A stretch of 64,000 nucleotides of DNA from Linnemannia hyalina (Eukaryota > Mortierellomycota > Mortierellomycetes > Mortierellales > Mortierellaceae), in NCBI GenBank assembly GCA_019671135.1, contig JAHRHY010000032.1:61474-125473 (forward strand), read 5' to 3'. Shown in pieces: positions 50,877 through 62,500 of this stretch. The notes below the pieces were generated by a model. It was not told the DNA's origin, did not search any database, and saw only the letters and a program-made list of their open reading frames with translations. The translations under genes were made by a program, and so were the position numbers. Within the stretch, counting starts at the first letter, position 1. Each line of letters begins with the position of its first letter.

Positions 50877-51370
50877 GGCCCCTTCATGTGCAGAGGATAT
50901 AAAAAAGCATATAAAAAATATCCAAAGCCCAAGGAACGGAGTGTTGACTTCCATAGCTGATATATCTCTTCACAGTCGGCAACAGAACATAGGATAAAAT
51001 AGCAACATATAGCACAATTTTTTTTTAAAATGTAATCTCTCCCCTGTATTTCACGACAAAGATACAGTTGAGAGTGCAAGTGCTTTAGATGATCACATAC
51101 AAGAACTACTCAGGCGAATCTTGCAGTGATGGGTACAGTTTAATAGTAGATGAACACATTCAAGATATTGGTGAGCGAAAAATAAGAAGACTTTGTTGTT
51201 TGGAGAATGTAGTTGTGTTTAGTAGGATAATCGCGCAAGGAATGTTACAGTGGTTGTTTTAAATGGTTGATATCATACATACACTCTCCTCTAATGGACG
51301 CGGTGGATATCGTCAAGATCTGCAGAGATGTAACAAACACCATATGATAATTTGGACTTGAAAGGCCTCC
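50877..51370 (+). mobile_element. 493-bp non-coding element, copy 3
   Basis: Starts GGCCCCTTCATGT and ends GAAAGGCCTCC, flanked by a perfect TTGGC duplication (50872-50876 and 51371-51375). Removing element and one repeat joins the pol frame exactly. Nearly identical to copy 1 at 3413. Confidence 0.92.
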
Positions 51371-51375
51371 TTGGC

Positions 51376-54300
51376 AATTATGCCATTATTCTTGGCATGG
51401 ACTGGCTCCGCTCACACAACCCATATATCGACTGGGAGAAACGAACCATTACTATGCCATGCCTCCATCAGCACACACTCGACAAGCTTTCCCCCCTTGC
51501 ACAATCAACAATGCCTCGATCCATCCCTGCCTTCCAGGAACAAGACCGAATCCTTCTGCCACCTTCCAAACCCAAATCCACTTTAGTCCCCACCAAGTAC
51601 ACCTCAGGATCCAACCAACTATCCAAATCCGCCAAGAACCGATCAGCAACCAACATCTCCATTATTAGCAATACACAACTCCGTCAGATCCTCAAGACCA
51701 ATCAAGGAGTCGGATACATGCTCGACGTCTCCCGAATCGAAGAACTCGCCAGCGCAACCACCAACGACAACTCTATCCCTGAATCAAAACCCACAGTCCA
51801 ACTGCCCGAGAAATATGCCGAGTATGCTCAGGTATTCTCCAAGATGCAAGCCGACAAGCTACCGCCACATCGACCCTATGATCACAATATCCCTGTGGTC
51901 GAAGGAGCCACCGTGCCATTTGGACCAGTATACAACCTATCACAAACAGAACTGCAAGTTCTACACGAATATATTCAAGAAAACCTTGCAAAAGGGTTCA
52001 TCCGTCGATCCGAGTCTCCAGCTGGCGCCCCCGTCCTTTTTGTTAAAAAGAAAGACGGTTCTCTCCGCCTCTGTGTCGACTATCGAGGCCTCAACAAGGT
52101 GACTGTCCCCAATCGATGCCCTCTGCCACTGATCTCCGAAACTTTCGACCGACTAGGCAAAGCCAAGTATTTCACCAAGCTCGACATGCGAGGAGCATAC
52201 AATCTTCTCCGCATCAAGGAGGGCGACGAATGGAAGACCGCATTCCGCTGCCGCTATGGCCACTTCGAGTATACAGTCATGCCCTTCGGACTAATGAACG
52301 CTCCCGGAACTTTCCAAGCTTTCGCCAACGACGTCCTCCGCGATTACCTAGATGACTTTGTCGTGCTATACATTGACGACATTCTCATCTACTCCGACAC
52401 CCTTGAGGAACATACCGCGCATGTCCGCAAAGTTCTCAGCAAGCTCCAAGACGCTGGTCTATGCTTAAAACTCGAGAAATGTTCGTTCGACAAGGACAAA
52501 GTCGAATTCCTCGGCTTTGTGATCGGAACTGACGGTATTTCTATGGACCCCGCCAAGGTTGCCGCCATTCGCGATTGGCCCACTCCCTCTTCCGTTTCGG
52601 ATGTCCAGTGCTTTCTGGGTTTCTCCAACTTCTACCGTCGTTTTGTACGGAAATACTCCCATATCGCCGCGCCTCTCACCGCGTTACTCAAGAAAAATAC
52701 TAACTTTGTCTGGACCGCTATCGCACAAGCCGCTTTCACGGAGCTCAAGTCACGCTTCATGTCTGGCCCCGTCCTTCGGCATTTCCAACCAGATCGCCCC
52801 TGCATCATTGAAACTGACGCTTCTGACAAGGCCCTCGGCGCTGTCTGCAGTCAGCGTGACCAAGATGGACGCCTACATCCTATCGCTTACTACTCCCGAA
52901 AACTCTTGCCTGCTGAACTCAACTATCAGATCTACGACAAAGAACTCCTTGCCATTGTGTCTGCCTTTAAACATTGGCGACACTACCTGGAATTCTCGCC
53001 CGCTACCACGGAAGTCATCACCGACCACAGAAATCTTGAGTACTTTACCACCACGCGCCAATTGAGCCGCCGTCAAGTCCGCTGGTCTGAAATCTTGTCT
53101 GACTACAACTTTACCATCCGTTACCGCCCTGGCTCCCAGAATGCCGCTGCCGATGCTTTGTCCCGGCGGGACAACCCTGGAGAGGGAGGTGCGGCCCAGC
53201 ACGGCAAGACCGAGATGACCCTCCTACCGCCGATCCAGATTCTGAACACCATCCAGGCCCGGTCACTGCAACCAGAGACGCCAGCGATCCAGGAAAAAAT
53301 CAAGACACTAATCCCCGATGATCTATACTTTGGTCCAATACTCGCCAAGACCGCAAAGTCGAACTCGGACAATGCCCAGTACTCAATTCAAGATGGGCTA
53401 CTCCTGCGGGATGGCCTTGTCTGCGTCCCCGACGATCCCGAACTCAAGAAACAAATCCTTCAAGAATGTCACGACGCCCCAACCGCCGGTCATTTTGGAA
53501 TCACCAAGACCTCAGACCTTGTCAGTCGAACATTTTACTGGCCTTCCATGTGGCGTTACATCAAGGACTACATCAACGGTTGTGACACCTGCCAACGGAC
53601 AAAGTCATCCACTCACAAGCCTTATGGACTTTTACAACCCCTGCCTGTACCCGATCGCCCCTGGACCTCAGTATCGATGGATTTCATCACCCAACTCCCG
53701 CCCTCAAACGGCTATACGGCAATATGTGTTTTTGTGGACCGATTCACCAAGATGGCACACTTTGTCCCCACCTACGACAACATCAATGCACAGGATACGG
53801 TCCGTTTGTTCCTAGAACGCGTATTTTCAGCCCACGGTCTCCCGGATGACATTGTTTCTGACAGAGGCGCCACCTTCACTTCAGCCTTCGTTTCCACCAT
53901 GTTCAAGTCTCTGGGGATCAATCAGAAGCTTTCTACCGCCTACCACCAACGCACCGATGGACAGACCGAGAGAGTAAATTCAATACTGGAACAGTACCTA
54001 CGAGGGTATATCGACTATCAGCAAACGGACTGGAGCACCCTTCTACCGATAGCAGAATTTGCATACAACAACGCAACACACTCAACAACAAAAACAACAC
54101 CATTCTTTGCCAACCTCGGCTACCATCCGAAATTCACCATCACCATCCCAAGAGTCTCGAAGGACAATGTCCCAGCCCAGGAACGCGTCCAGGCCCTAAA
54201 GAACCTCTATGCGGAGATGCAACTCAATATCCACACCGCCATTGAACAGCATGCCAGGAACTTCGACACCAAGGCCCAACCACAACCCAATCTGCAAGTA

Positions 54301-54750
54301 GGAGATCTTGTATGGCTAGACGCCCGGAACCTCCAAACGAACAGACCATGCAAGAAGCTCGACCTTAAGCGCATGGGCCCTTACCGTATTCTCGAAAAAA
54401 TCGGCACTCGATCCTTCCGTCTCGATTTACCACCAACGACCAAGCTACATCCTGTCTTTCATGTAAACTTACTTGAGCGTGCGCATCCAGATACGATCCC
54501 CGGTCGAGCCCCAAAACGACCTCCTCCGCTTGTCGTCTCCGGCGATGAGGAGTACGAGGTTGAGGCCATTTTGGATTCACGGATCAGGCGCAACCACCTT
54601 GAATACTATATACATTGGAGAGGCTACCCCGTATCCGAACGAACCTGGGAACCGGCCGCCTGTGTCAAAAATTCCCCGGACCTTGTTCGCGAGTTCCATC
54701 TGCAACACCCTCACAAACCCAGCCAAAGGCCTCTTGGAACTCGGCCCTAG
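51376..54750 (+). CDS. Chromovirus Pol: end of protease, RT, RNase H, integrase, chromodomain
   Basis: About 1124 codons without a stop. RT: ESPAGAPVLFVKKKDGSLR, DMRGAYNLLRI, MPFGLMNAPGTFQ and catalytic VLYIDDILIYS (about 52370). RNase H: IETDASDKALGAV, YDKELLAIVSAFKHWRHYL. Integrase: HHCC finger (GHFGITKTSDLV, then CDTCQRTKSS), catalytic core with VDRFTKMAH, VSDRGATFT and TERVNSILEQYL (DDE). A C-terminal chromodomain (EYEVEAILDSRIRR, YYIHWRGYPVSERTWEP, about 54550-54660) would guide insertion to marked chromatin. Apart from the 493-bp insertion upstream, this pol looks intact. Confidence 0.93.
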   Translation, partial: NYAIILGMDWLRSHNPYIDWEKRTITMPCLHQHTLDKLSPLAQSTMPRSIPAFQEQDRILLPPSKPKSTLVPTKYTSGSNQLSKSAKNRSATNISIISNTQLRQILKTNQGVGYMLDVSRIEELASATTNDNSIPESKPTVQLPEKYAEYAQVFSKMQADKLPPHRPYDHNIPVVEGATVPFGPVYNLSQTELQVLHEYIQENLAKGFIRRSESPAGAPVLFVKKKDGSLRLCVDYRGLNKVTVPNRCPLPLISETFDRLGKAKYFTKLDMRGAYNLLRIKEGDEWKTAFRCRYGHFEYTVMPFGLMNAPGTFQAFANDVLRDYLDDFVVLYIDDILIYSDTLEEHTAHVRKVLSKLQDAGLCLKLEKCSFDKDKVEFLGFVIGTDGISMDPAKVAAIRDWPTPSSVSDVQCFLGFSNFYRRFVRKYSHIAAPLTALLKKNTNFVWTAIAQAAFTELKSRFMSGPVLRHFQPDRPCIIETDASDKALGAVCSQRDQDGRLHPIAYYSRKLLPAELNYQIYDKELLAIVSAFKHWRHYLEFSPATTEVITDHRNLEYFTTTRQLSRRQVRWSEILSDYNFTIRYRPGSQNAAADALSRRDNPGEGGAAQHGKTEMTLLPPIQILNTIQARSLQPETPAIQEKIKTLIPDDLYFGPILAKTAKSNSDNAQYSIQDGLLLRDGLVCVPDDPELKKQILQECHDAPTAGHFGITKTSDLVSRTFYWPSMWRYIKDYINGCDTCQRTKSSTHKPYGLLQPLPVPDRPWTSVSMDFITQLPPSNGYTAICVFVDRFTKMAHFVPTYDNINAQDTVRLFLERVFSAHGLPDDIVSDRGATFTSAFVSTMFKSLGINQKLSTAYHQRTDGQTERVNSILEQYLRGYIDYQQTDWSTLLPIAEFAYNNATHSTTKTTPFFANLGYHPKFTITIPRVSKDNVPAQERVQALKNLYAEMQLNIHTAIEQHARNFDTKAQPQPNLQVGDLVWLDARNLQTNRPCKKLDLKRMGPYRILEKIGTRSFRLDLPPTTKLHPVFHVNLLERAHPDTIPGRAPKRPPPLVVSGDEEYEVEAILDSRIRRNHLEYYIHWRGYPVSERTWEPAACVKNSPDLVREFHLQHPHKPSQRPLGTRP

Positions 54751-54760
54751 AGGGGGAGGT

Positions 54761-54957
54761 TGTCACGAGACAAGAGCTTGCTCTTGTGACTTCGCCCTAA
54801 CAAATATAAAAGGGCCTTAGATAGCAAATCTATGGCTCTTTACTTGGTATCGCCAATACAACATACGCTTTAACCTATTCCTTATACTCATTTCCTAGTC
54901 CTTGATCAAGGTTCTCTTTATCTACTTCATTCTATTGCTTGGTCTGCTTTCTTGACA
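54761..54957 (+). repeat. Chromovirus 3' LTR (197 bp)
   Basis: Starts TGTCACGAGAC right after the polypurine tract and ends TTCTTGACA. TATA-like AATATAAAAGG at about 54801. No second copy in the window to compare, so the right end is set by the TGTCA/TGACA inverted ends. Confidence 0.78.
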
Positions 54958-55054
54958 GGTCCCCCACCATAGTACTGACTATGCCATCAACTGTTTAACT
55001 GCGCAGATCGGACGGGATGCGGTGGGTTTAGTTGTGTATGGCCGTAACTTAAAA

Positions 55055-55455
55055 GTAAGTGTTTGTCACCAAACATATATCGAATGCCAGGCCTCAAAGA
55101 ACGAACAAAAAAAAAACCCCCCCTCACTCACTGGCGAGGGGAGGAGTTGTCACCAAGCACATTACACATGTCGAATGCCACCCCCCCATGAGGATTTTTT
55201 TTTTTTTTTTCTCACTGGTGAGGAGTTGTCACCAAACACATTACACATGTCGAATGCCACCCTCCCATGAGGATTTTTTTTTTTTTTTTTTTTTCTCCTC
55301 ACTGGCGGGCGAGGAGTTGTCACCACACTACACATGTCAAATGCCACCCTCCCATGAAGATTTTTTTTTTTTTTTTTTTTTTTTTCCTCACTGGCGAGCG
55401 AGGAGTTGTCACCACACTACACATGTCGAATGCCACCCCCCCATGAAGATTTTTT
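55055..55455 (+). repeat. Minisatellite, about 90-100 bp period
   Basis: Four to five units sharing GTTGTCACCA, ACACATGTCGAATGCCACCC, CCATGARGA, a T run of variable length (17-26) and CTCACTGGCGAG. The unit length varies mainly in the T run. From 55485 a second, looser repeat with GGCACGACAC, ACAGGATTTTTTTACA and CTCTGGCACGA follows. Confidence 0.85.
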
Positions 55456-55710
55456 TTTTTTTTTCAAAGGCGAGGGCGTTGAGATTTTTTACATGGTTCG
55501 TACACAGGATTCTAACACGGCTCTGGCACGACACTCTTTACACGGGTCGTGCACAGGATTTTTTTACACCGCTCTGGCACGACACAGGATTTTTTTACAT
55601 GGCGTGGCCATCTTGGTCGCTTCATGTTTTGATGAATGGCCCTTAACAACGCCCACACAAGAAAAAAAAAAAAAAAAAAGAAGAAAGAGAGAGGAGATGT
55701 TGTTCTTTCG
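55456..55710. other. Low-complexity spacer
   Basis: Contains the shorter ACAGGATTTTTTTACA repeats and an A run near 55662. No gene seen. Confidence 0.5.
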
Positions 55711-56110
55711 AACAAATCTATAGAACAATGGGCTTAATCTCAGCAGATCGTAGTAACAAGACTACTCTACTGCTTACAATACCCCGTTCAATTAAAGTCG
55801 TCTGCAATGGATTTATCTCTTCCAATATTTGAAATTAACATTAGCAGGAACCTCACAAAGCCTTTCCGCTCTGCAAGATAACCCCACGTAGTATGATTCA
55901 GGATCCGAGGATCTATTCGTATTCAACTAAAAATCGGAAAAGGCGGTAATCGTCGCGTTCTAGCACGGGTTCTGACTTAGAGGCGTTCAGCCATAACCCA
56001 ACGGATGATAGCTTCGGGCCATTGCCTGCTCAGGCAGGCCCAAATACCAATTATCCGAATGAACGGTTCCTCTCGTACTAAGTTCAATTACTATTGCAAC
56101 AACATTTCAT

Positions 56111-56165
<55 letters not shown>

Positions 56166-56209
56166 ATTAGTGGGTGAACAATCCAACGCTTACTGAATTC
56201 TGCTTCAGT

Positions 56210-56245
<36 letters not shown>

Positions 56246-56284
56246 AACGTCGCTATGAACGCTTGGCTGCCACAAGCCAGTTAT
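55711..56284 (-). rRNA. 28S rRNA 3' fragment (pseudogene)
   Basis: About 570 bases closely follow the 3' end of fungal large-subunit rRNA in reverse complement. Universal landmarks: the sarcin-ricin loop complement (TTCCTCTCGTACTAAGTTCA, about 56067), GTAAAACTAACCTGTCTCAC, GACGGTCTAAACCCAGCTCA and GATAGGAAGAGCCGACATCG. The match breaks at GCCACAAGCCAGTTAT, where normal 28S goes on as CCCTGTGG. The 3' third (55760-55960) has diverged, so this is an old, inserted or rearranged piece, not part of a working rDNA unit. Confidence 0.9.
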
Positions 56285-56710
56285 TATACCCTTAGATATA
56301 TTTTTTTGCACCATTTCTTCAATTCCGCAGTCGATATCACATACCATCTGTCAACCATCCAACCATCCCAACCTACTTGCGTCCCATTGAGCATGAGTAT
56401 CCAAATTACATTTTACATTTGTCCTAAATAGGTCGCTAGAACAATCTTTTCGCCACATTCGAACCACCCAGAGCGAAATATGATAATCAGCCACTTCAGC
56501 CACCAATCTTACCTATCATTAATTTTTTATCAATGTCTAGCCACATGAGAGCACATACAAGGCAAATTTATCTTTTGCTTTGCTATCTTTAAATACTCAA
56601 GTAAGGCAACAGGGCTTACATGTAATCGCCATCCCTAATCTCGTCAGCAGCAGTCAACTACCTATACCTTACTACCCTTTATTTAACTAAGTATCAAAAA
56701 GCAGTCCCCT
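56285..56710. other. Unassigned sequence between 28S fragment and Rep relict
   Basis: AT-rich; no coding or repeat structure recognised. May be leader of the following element. Confidence 0.4.
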
Positions 56711-59265
56711 TTGGACCTACCAAGCCAGGACGAGTCATCTGGAGACGATAGCCCCCTTATTCTTAATCGAACCGAGCAGAGACCCCAAGCGCCTAAACGA
56801 ATTAGAGGCACGCCTCTATATTTCCTACCAAAGACATTCACCAATGAGACCAAGACGGACAAGGAAGTACCGGAAAAACGCTGCGCTGTCTGCTGCAGGC
56901 TCTTATATCCTAAGGATTACTGAAAGCTATCTTTGGCTCACAAGACGAGGATTGAGAACATGTTTCCCAAAGACCGGAGAAACGCTCTAGAACACGGTGC
57001 AACTGTGGATAAAATTGAAAAATAACGTGGCCTTTGCTAAATTATCGCGACTACAACGGAGAGTAGATAAGAACCTCAATATCCATTACCCCAGGGGTAA
57101 GGGAGAAGAATATGTTATTGTATGTGCCAGACACAAATCAAGTGGAGCCCAGAGCCTGAATACAATCATGGACTACGTAAGTTAAATTGTGAATCGCATC
57201 TGATGCACTCACCAACGAATGGAATATGGAACTTATGCTCCTGTAAATGCAAAATCTAGATACGTTTTGTCAACAAGCATTGGATGTATCCAGCTCCTCA
57301 GCCAGACGAACTCCGGAACCTGCATCCAAATGCAGAAGGCTTCCTCTCTTCGATCTTAGTGTTCTGTGAGTTGACCAATTCTCGCAGTAAGCTGACCCGC
57401 ACAACCCGAGCAGGTCATCTTTTCGTGTCAGGCAGAATTGGGCTTTACAGGAATAACGAATATCTAGGAGCCCACGTTGGCACGCGCGGTTTGATCAAGC
57501 TGTCAGACATGAAGGTCGAGATAGACGATGAAGAGAATCAAAAAATATGCAATTCCTGGGACTGGATGAAGCAAAACCACCCGCCGATAAGACAGTTGGA
57601 TGTCGATGAGCCTAGCGACTTGATGAACGCTACGAAGAAAGTAGTTGACCACTTCGCGCATACCATATGGGACCAGTCGGCACCGGTGGTCCAAGAACGG
57701 CAGACGAGTCGAGTTATCTGGACGACATGGTTATTGGAATTCTAGGACGTGATCAGCAACTCATCAAGTTTTCAAACCCATGCCTCCTGGGATATCTCTT
57801 CCCTACCCTCTACCCCAAAGGTCGAGGATTCTTTTCAAAGGATTATGGCGGCATCGAGGGCGATCAGAATCAGAGAATACAATATTATGACGGTAGGCTT
57901 TATACTCATCGTAGGTCTTTAGACATGTGGCTCTAAGGCAGGGCTGTAACTGATCGATACACCTCTTGAAATTATTAGATAATATTGATAAACATTTAGT
58001 GGACAAGAATGATTACCATGAAGAAGATGTTGAAGGATATATATCGCGGTCGAGTTCTGATGGCGAAAAAAGTGACGAGAACGATGAAAGCGAAGGTAAT
58101 TCGGTTTTTTAGGGTCTTCAGGGTTTTTTTAGGGGTTTTTAGGGGACATTTTTTGATCTGGATGCATAGAAGATAAGGTGCCGAAACACCGCAAACGGCT
58201 AACCAACGTGCCATCTTTACCAGACAAAATAGAGGCTGATATTGGACCAGGCGGCGAAACCAAGTACTCCAAGTACACGATCAAGAGCTATGCCAAGTTT
58301 CGCCTGCTGAGTGTGGATAGACGCTGGGGCCGAAATGTCAAGTTTATCCTGATGATGTTCGATTGGATCCAGAAATCTGCCATTTTTAGTTATCAGATGC
58401 GCCTCGCCTCCACCACGACTGCAGGCAGAGCTACTCGAACCTATGACATCTTGGAGCGCTCAAATAATGGACAAAGTATGTTTATCTGAATGGGAAGCTA
58501 AAGGGAGAGTCACCAACCCTATTGCTCGATCAACACTGACTATGCGCGTGCACTGGGTAATAGGGACAAAGTACCGGGAATCTCGCACCGTTGCCATACC
58601 TCCGTTTATCCGAACTGGCGCCCAGTACAAGAATTTACTGTTTCAGAAATTTTCGGCCCTTTTCGAAGAATTTGGCACCCCGGAGTTATTCGGAACGTTC
58701 ACTTGTGACAACCGAAGTGCTGGTCAAGTCGCCCTTGCCGAGCATTTTGGTGGTCCTGGGGCCAATACACATGACGATCCTGTTCTTTTCACTATGCACT
58801 AGAAGAGACAGTGGTTTCGTTTCTGGAACTAGGTTGTGAAGTCCGGAAAGGGTCGACCGGGATGGGCAGAAAGCGAGTTGGAGGAGCACGAGCGTGGTGC
58901 TGAGTATTCGAACTACTGGACCGCGGAACCCCACATACCCACTTTTGTCTCTGGACAAACAACACCATTGAGCAGATGATTGACGACAATATCATCACTT
59001 GCTCAGTGAGTCAAGAGAAAGCAGAGGACAGAGCACTTGTTGCCAAGCACCAGACCCATAAGCATACTGCCTACTGCAAGTCCGAGTACAAGGAGTGTCG
59101 TTTCAATTACCCGAGGCCGCTCAGCAGTCGCACATATCTCAGCGAGGAAGGTCGCTATGTTCTGCAACGAGAACCTGGAGACGAGTGCATCAATGGCTAC
59201 AACATGGAACTACTTCGATTTGGCCGAGTGAATATGGACCTACAGTATGTACTCGCCTTATCTAG
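56711..59265 (+). pseudogene. Decayed Helitron-type Rep gene of a different lineage
   Basis: A series of short frames on one strand spells out the N-terminal two thirds of a Helitron transposase. In order: a Cys motif (EKRCAVCCRLLYPKDY), ELTNSRSKLTRTTRAGHLFVSG, NPCLLGYLFPTLYPKGRGFF, then YAKFRLLSVDRRWGRNVKF with FDWIQKSAIFSYQMR, FGTFTCDNRSAGQ, and later EYKECRFNYPRPLSSRTYLS, GYNMELLRFGRVNMDLQ. At least six frameshifts or stops separate the pieces; some gaps may be introns. The HUH motif region near 58930 (AEPHIPTF) has lost a His, and the helicase is absent. Not close to families 1 or 3. Confidence 0.75.
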
Positions 59266-59510
59266 GTCAATTAAAACGCCAACTCTTTCTCCACACCCCT
59301 TTGTCCATCCCATGCATGCTATCATGAGTCTTGTGTTATTTTGTGTAAGTAAAAAAGCCTGCGCTAGTTTATTTACTTTGTTTTATCAAATGAATGAATG
59401 GAAGGAAAAAATGATAAAAAGGGAGTATTGGGTGCATGAGGAGTTGTACTACTGTTATGCACTAGTTTTATAAAAAAAAAAGGGAAAATGTGGCGTGGAG
59501 TGGGGTCGCT
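59266..59510. other. Spacer, 3' side of the CotH gene
   Basis: AT-rich, no gene recognised; presumably holds the polyadenylation region of the CotH gene on the minus strand. Confidence 0.4.
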
Positions 59511-62500
59511 CTACAACAAGAAAGAAACCAACGACGCAACACCGACCACAACAGCCGCCGCCACCGCGCCACCAGCCATGGACCTCCCGGTAGCAGCACC
59601 ATTCCCGGACGCATTCTCACCATCATCACCACCACCACCACCACCACCACCACCACCACCACCACCACCACCACCACCACCACCATTCTTTCCTGAGCCT
59701 TTGGTCGGCTTGGGAGGAGGATCCACCCTGTTCTGAACTCCAGCCGGGATCTCAAACTTCAACTGCGTCGACACCAAGGTACTCATATCCGTAATCCACC
59801 CCTTGACTGAATAACTCATATGCCCGGTGTCATTGACCAAATTATTGTTAAAGTCATCAAAAGTGAATCCGTTGAATTTTCCGGGTCCCGTGCGGTTAAT
59901 CGAGACATCCCAAAGGTAATCGAGGGATAGCATCTGGTTATAGGCCATGATGCGCGGGAAGAAGGCTTCGGGCTTAAAGACGGTTTGGACGAGCTCTTTG
60001 AGTGTCTGTTCGAAGTGGGGATTGATGGCCGTGTTGTTGAGGATGAGCTTTGAGACGAGGGGGTGGTCGTTGGGCGCGAAGTCTACCCAAGTCTGGTACG
60101 ACAATATAGTCGAGCCCGGGTATCCGTTCCCCAGGGTGCCATCAAAGTCCGTCGGGATCCACTGCCACTTGCCCTGCGCGCCCAGGGTCGGGTTAAAATA
60201 CATGAAATAGTTCGATCCCGACCTCCAGTAGTTGTCAAAGGCGCCCGTAAGGTACTCGAGAGCCATGCAGCGCAGAAAACCATCCAAGTCGAGGCGGGTG
60301 TCGTTCCAGTAGGCGATGGGGTTAGGTGTAGTGGCGGGGTTGAAGTCTTGGAGGTCTTTCATAAATGTGATGAGTTGTTGGAGAGGGTCGGTGATGGGGC
60401 TGTTGCCGATGTTGATGATATCGTAGCCTTCGTCGTAGTTGGCGCTTGTGGGGCCCTTATAGATGAGGTCTGCCTCTATGTTGCCCCCGGGTGCGTTCAT
60501 CTATGTTGTAAACAAGGAGGAATAAAAAGAAAAGATGGAAGAAACGAAGATGTAGGCAGCAATGTAAGCACAGGAGAAAGATGCGAGTAAGAATGAAGAC
60601 GAGAGAGAAAAAAAAACCAGAAGAGAAGCAACAACATACCTGGACCATGGAGCCACTAACAATAGAAGGATAACCACCATGAATAGTCTGCTTAATAAAC
60701 GACTTCCTGATATCATCCACCATCAGGAACAATCCATAAGGCTGGTTATTGACAAACAGCCTCACATACTGCCCCTGCTGAGTCGGGATACCCGCAGAGT
60801 TGAGTAGATCAATATAAGTCTTCTCCCTCAACATGGTCGGATCCGAAGCCCCAGACCTCAGCTTGACGTGTGGCCTCGAAAAGAAGGTCTGGTTGTAATC
60901 GGTGTCAAAGTCAAACCTCCAGGCCTGCTTCCGGTGCTCCTTGGAGGATTTGCCAGAATTGATGAACGAGATGTTGTACTGCGTATAAATCTCGTTATGG
61001 TCGATCCAGCGGAAGGTGACTCGGATGTCGGGTATGTCCTTGCTGCTAGCGGTTGGGTTGGCATTGAGGGTAGCCATCTGGGCGGCGTCAGCGGTGACAT
61101 GGATAGTAGCAATCTCGTCATCGTTAAAGATCTTGGTGTAAGAGGGCCAGGTGGCAAGGTAGGTGTAAGGGATAGGGGGAAGGGCGAACTTGGTGGTGGG
61201 GCGTTCAAAGAACTCGTTGTAGCTGTGAGTGCTGTCAACTTTGGGGAGAGTGCGGGAGAAGGACTCGGTCTTGACGGCGGTTCCCGCGGCGTTGAGCTCG
61301 ACGTATTGGTACGAGACTGAGGAGGTGGCGGTGGGGACGACACCCTTCCAGACAGGGAAGGTGGTTTCGTCAGCGACCAGCTTTGTGATGACGCCGTTGA
61401 TAGAGACTCCGAATGTGTTTGTGGGTGCGGAGGGGTATCCGATCACGTTGAAGGTAACTATCGAGATGGTTGGATGGAAAGGGATGAATATGATGCGCAT
61501 TGTCCCTCTCAAAATGAATGTAAACAAATCGCAAACTGAACGGGAGCAGTAGGTTCCTATATGCGCATGCAAGGGTGTGTGTCTGTGTCTGTGTCTGTGT
61601 CTGTGTCTGTGTCTGTGTCTGTGTCTGTGTCTGTGTCTGTGTCTGTGTCGAGATGTACAAAGAATGTGGCTGATATGTGTATGTTCTTCCTGTGTCCAGT
61701 GGAGGAGAAGGCTGTGAGCCGACTAATTTGGGTAAACATGTGCATGCGAGGAATTCTGAGCCCTAGCCCTAGGCTGGCCCAAATGTTTGTTTACTACACT
61801 TTTTTGCCTTTTCACGTTCATAAAGCCTTCGCCCTCCACCAGGGTGGAATAACAACGGACCGAGTATAAATTATGGATAGTTGTTAGGTTGAGCTGGAGA
61901 GGAGGTGTGGCAGTGTCATGTGAGAGAGTGAGTGAATTTGTATGTGTGGAGAGTAGATTGGTCGTGTGCCATGGTCGTGCCCAACAGTCATGTGCAATGG
62001 TCGTGTGCAATGGGCGTTTGAGTGTGGAGCAAAGAAATTCACGAACAAAAAGGGGGAGGTATTGCATCTTTTCTTCTTGATGGTGTGTGTACAGCACTGC
62101 ATGTATAGTATAGATGCACGAGGTTTGACTCCCATCCCAAGAACAAAGAAAACCAAAGTGTCCAAATAGGAGCCACCTCTTCTCCTTCCCCGCTTCTCCC
62201 TTCCTCTTCCTCTTCTAGTTGTGCCCCTTTTACAGTGTTACTCCACTCCTTTCCTCCTCTTTGACGACTTTACCCCACTTCCGTCCTCCCCTCGTCCAAA
62301 ACGGAAATCCGTAGTGCCGAATGTGAGTCCTCCAGATAAAAAAGCCAGCAAGGCATGACGAGCATGAAGCCTGAAGCATGAAGCATGAGGCCAAGAAAAC
62401 TAGTTCACATTCACAAACAAGCCCGACAATTATCCAAAACACTTCCCCCGCCCCCTATTGTTTCGTCTCGCACGCTTTGTCTTTGCTCATGTCTTTAATT

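Larger units (their letters stand above)
49085..54957 (+). mobile_element. Ty3-type chromovirus retrotransposon lacking its 5' LTR
   Basis: Gag, protease, RT, RNase H, integrase and chromodomain in Ty3 order, followed by a polypurine tract (AGAGGGGGAGG, 54749-54759) and one LTR. No matching LTR is found upstream of gag; the element begins just after Helitron 3b, with a 20-base poly(A) at 49115. It is interrupted by a 493-bp element in pol and a TAA in gag. Confidence 0.92.

Noticed and set aside
55711..56284. Working rDNA unit
   Set aside because: The match stops abruptly within 28S, the 3' third is diverged, and no 5.8S, ITS or 18S is seen.
59488..59736. Plus-strand frame with long Pro run
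   Set aside because: It is antisense to CotH exon 3 and produced by the (CAC)n repeat.
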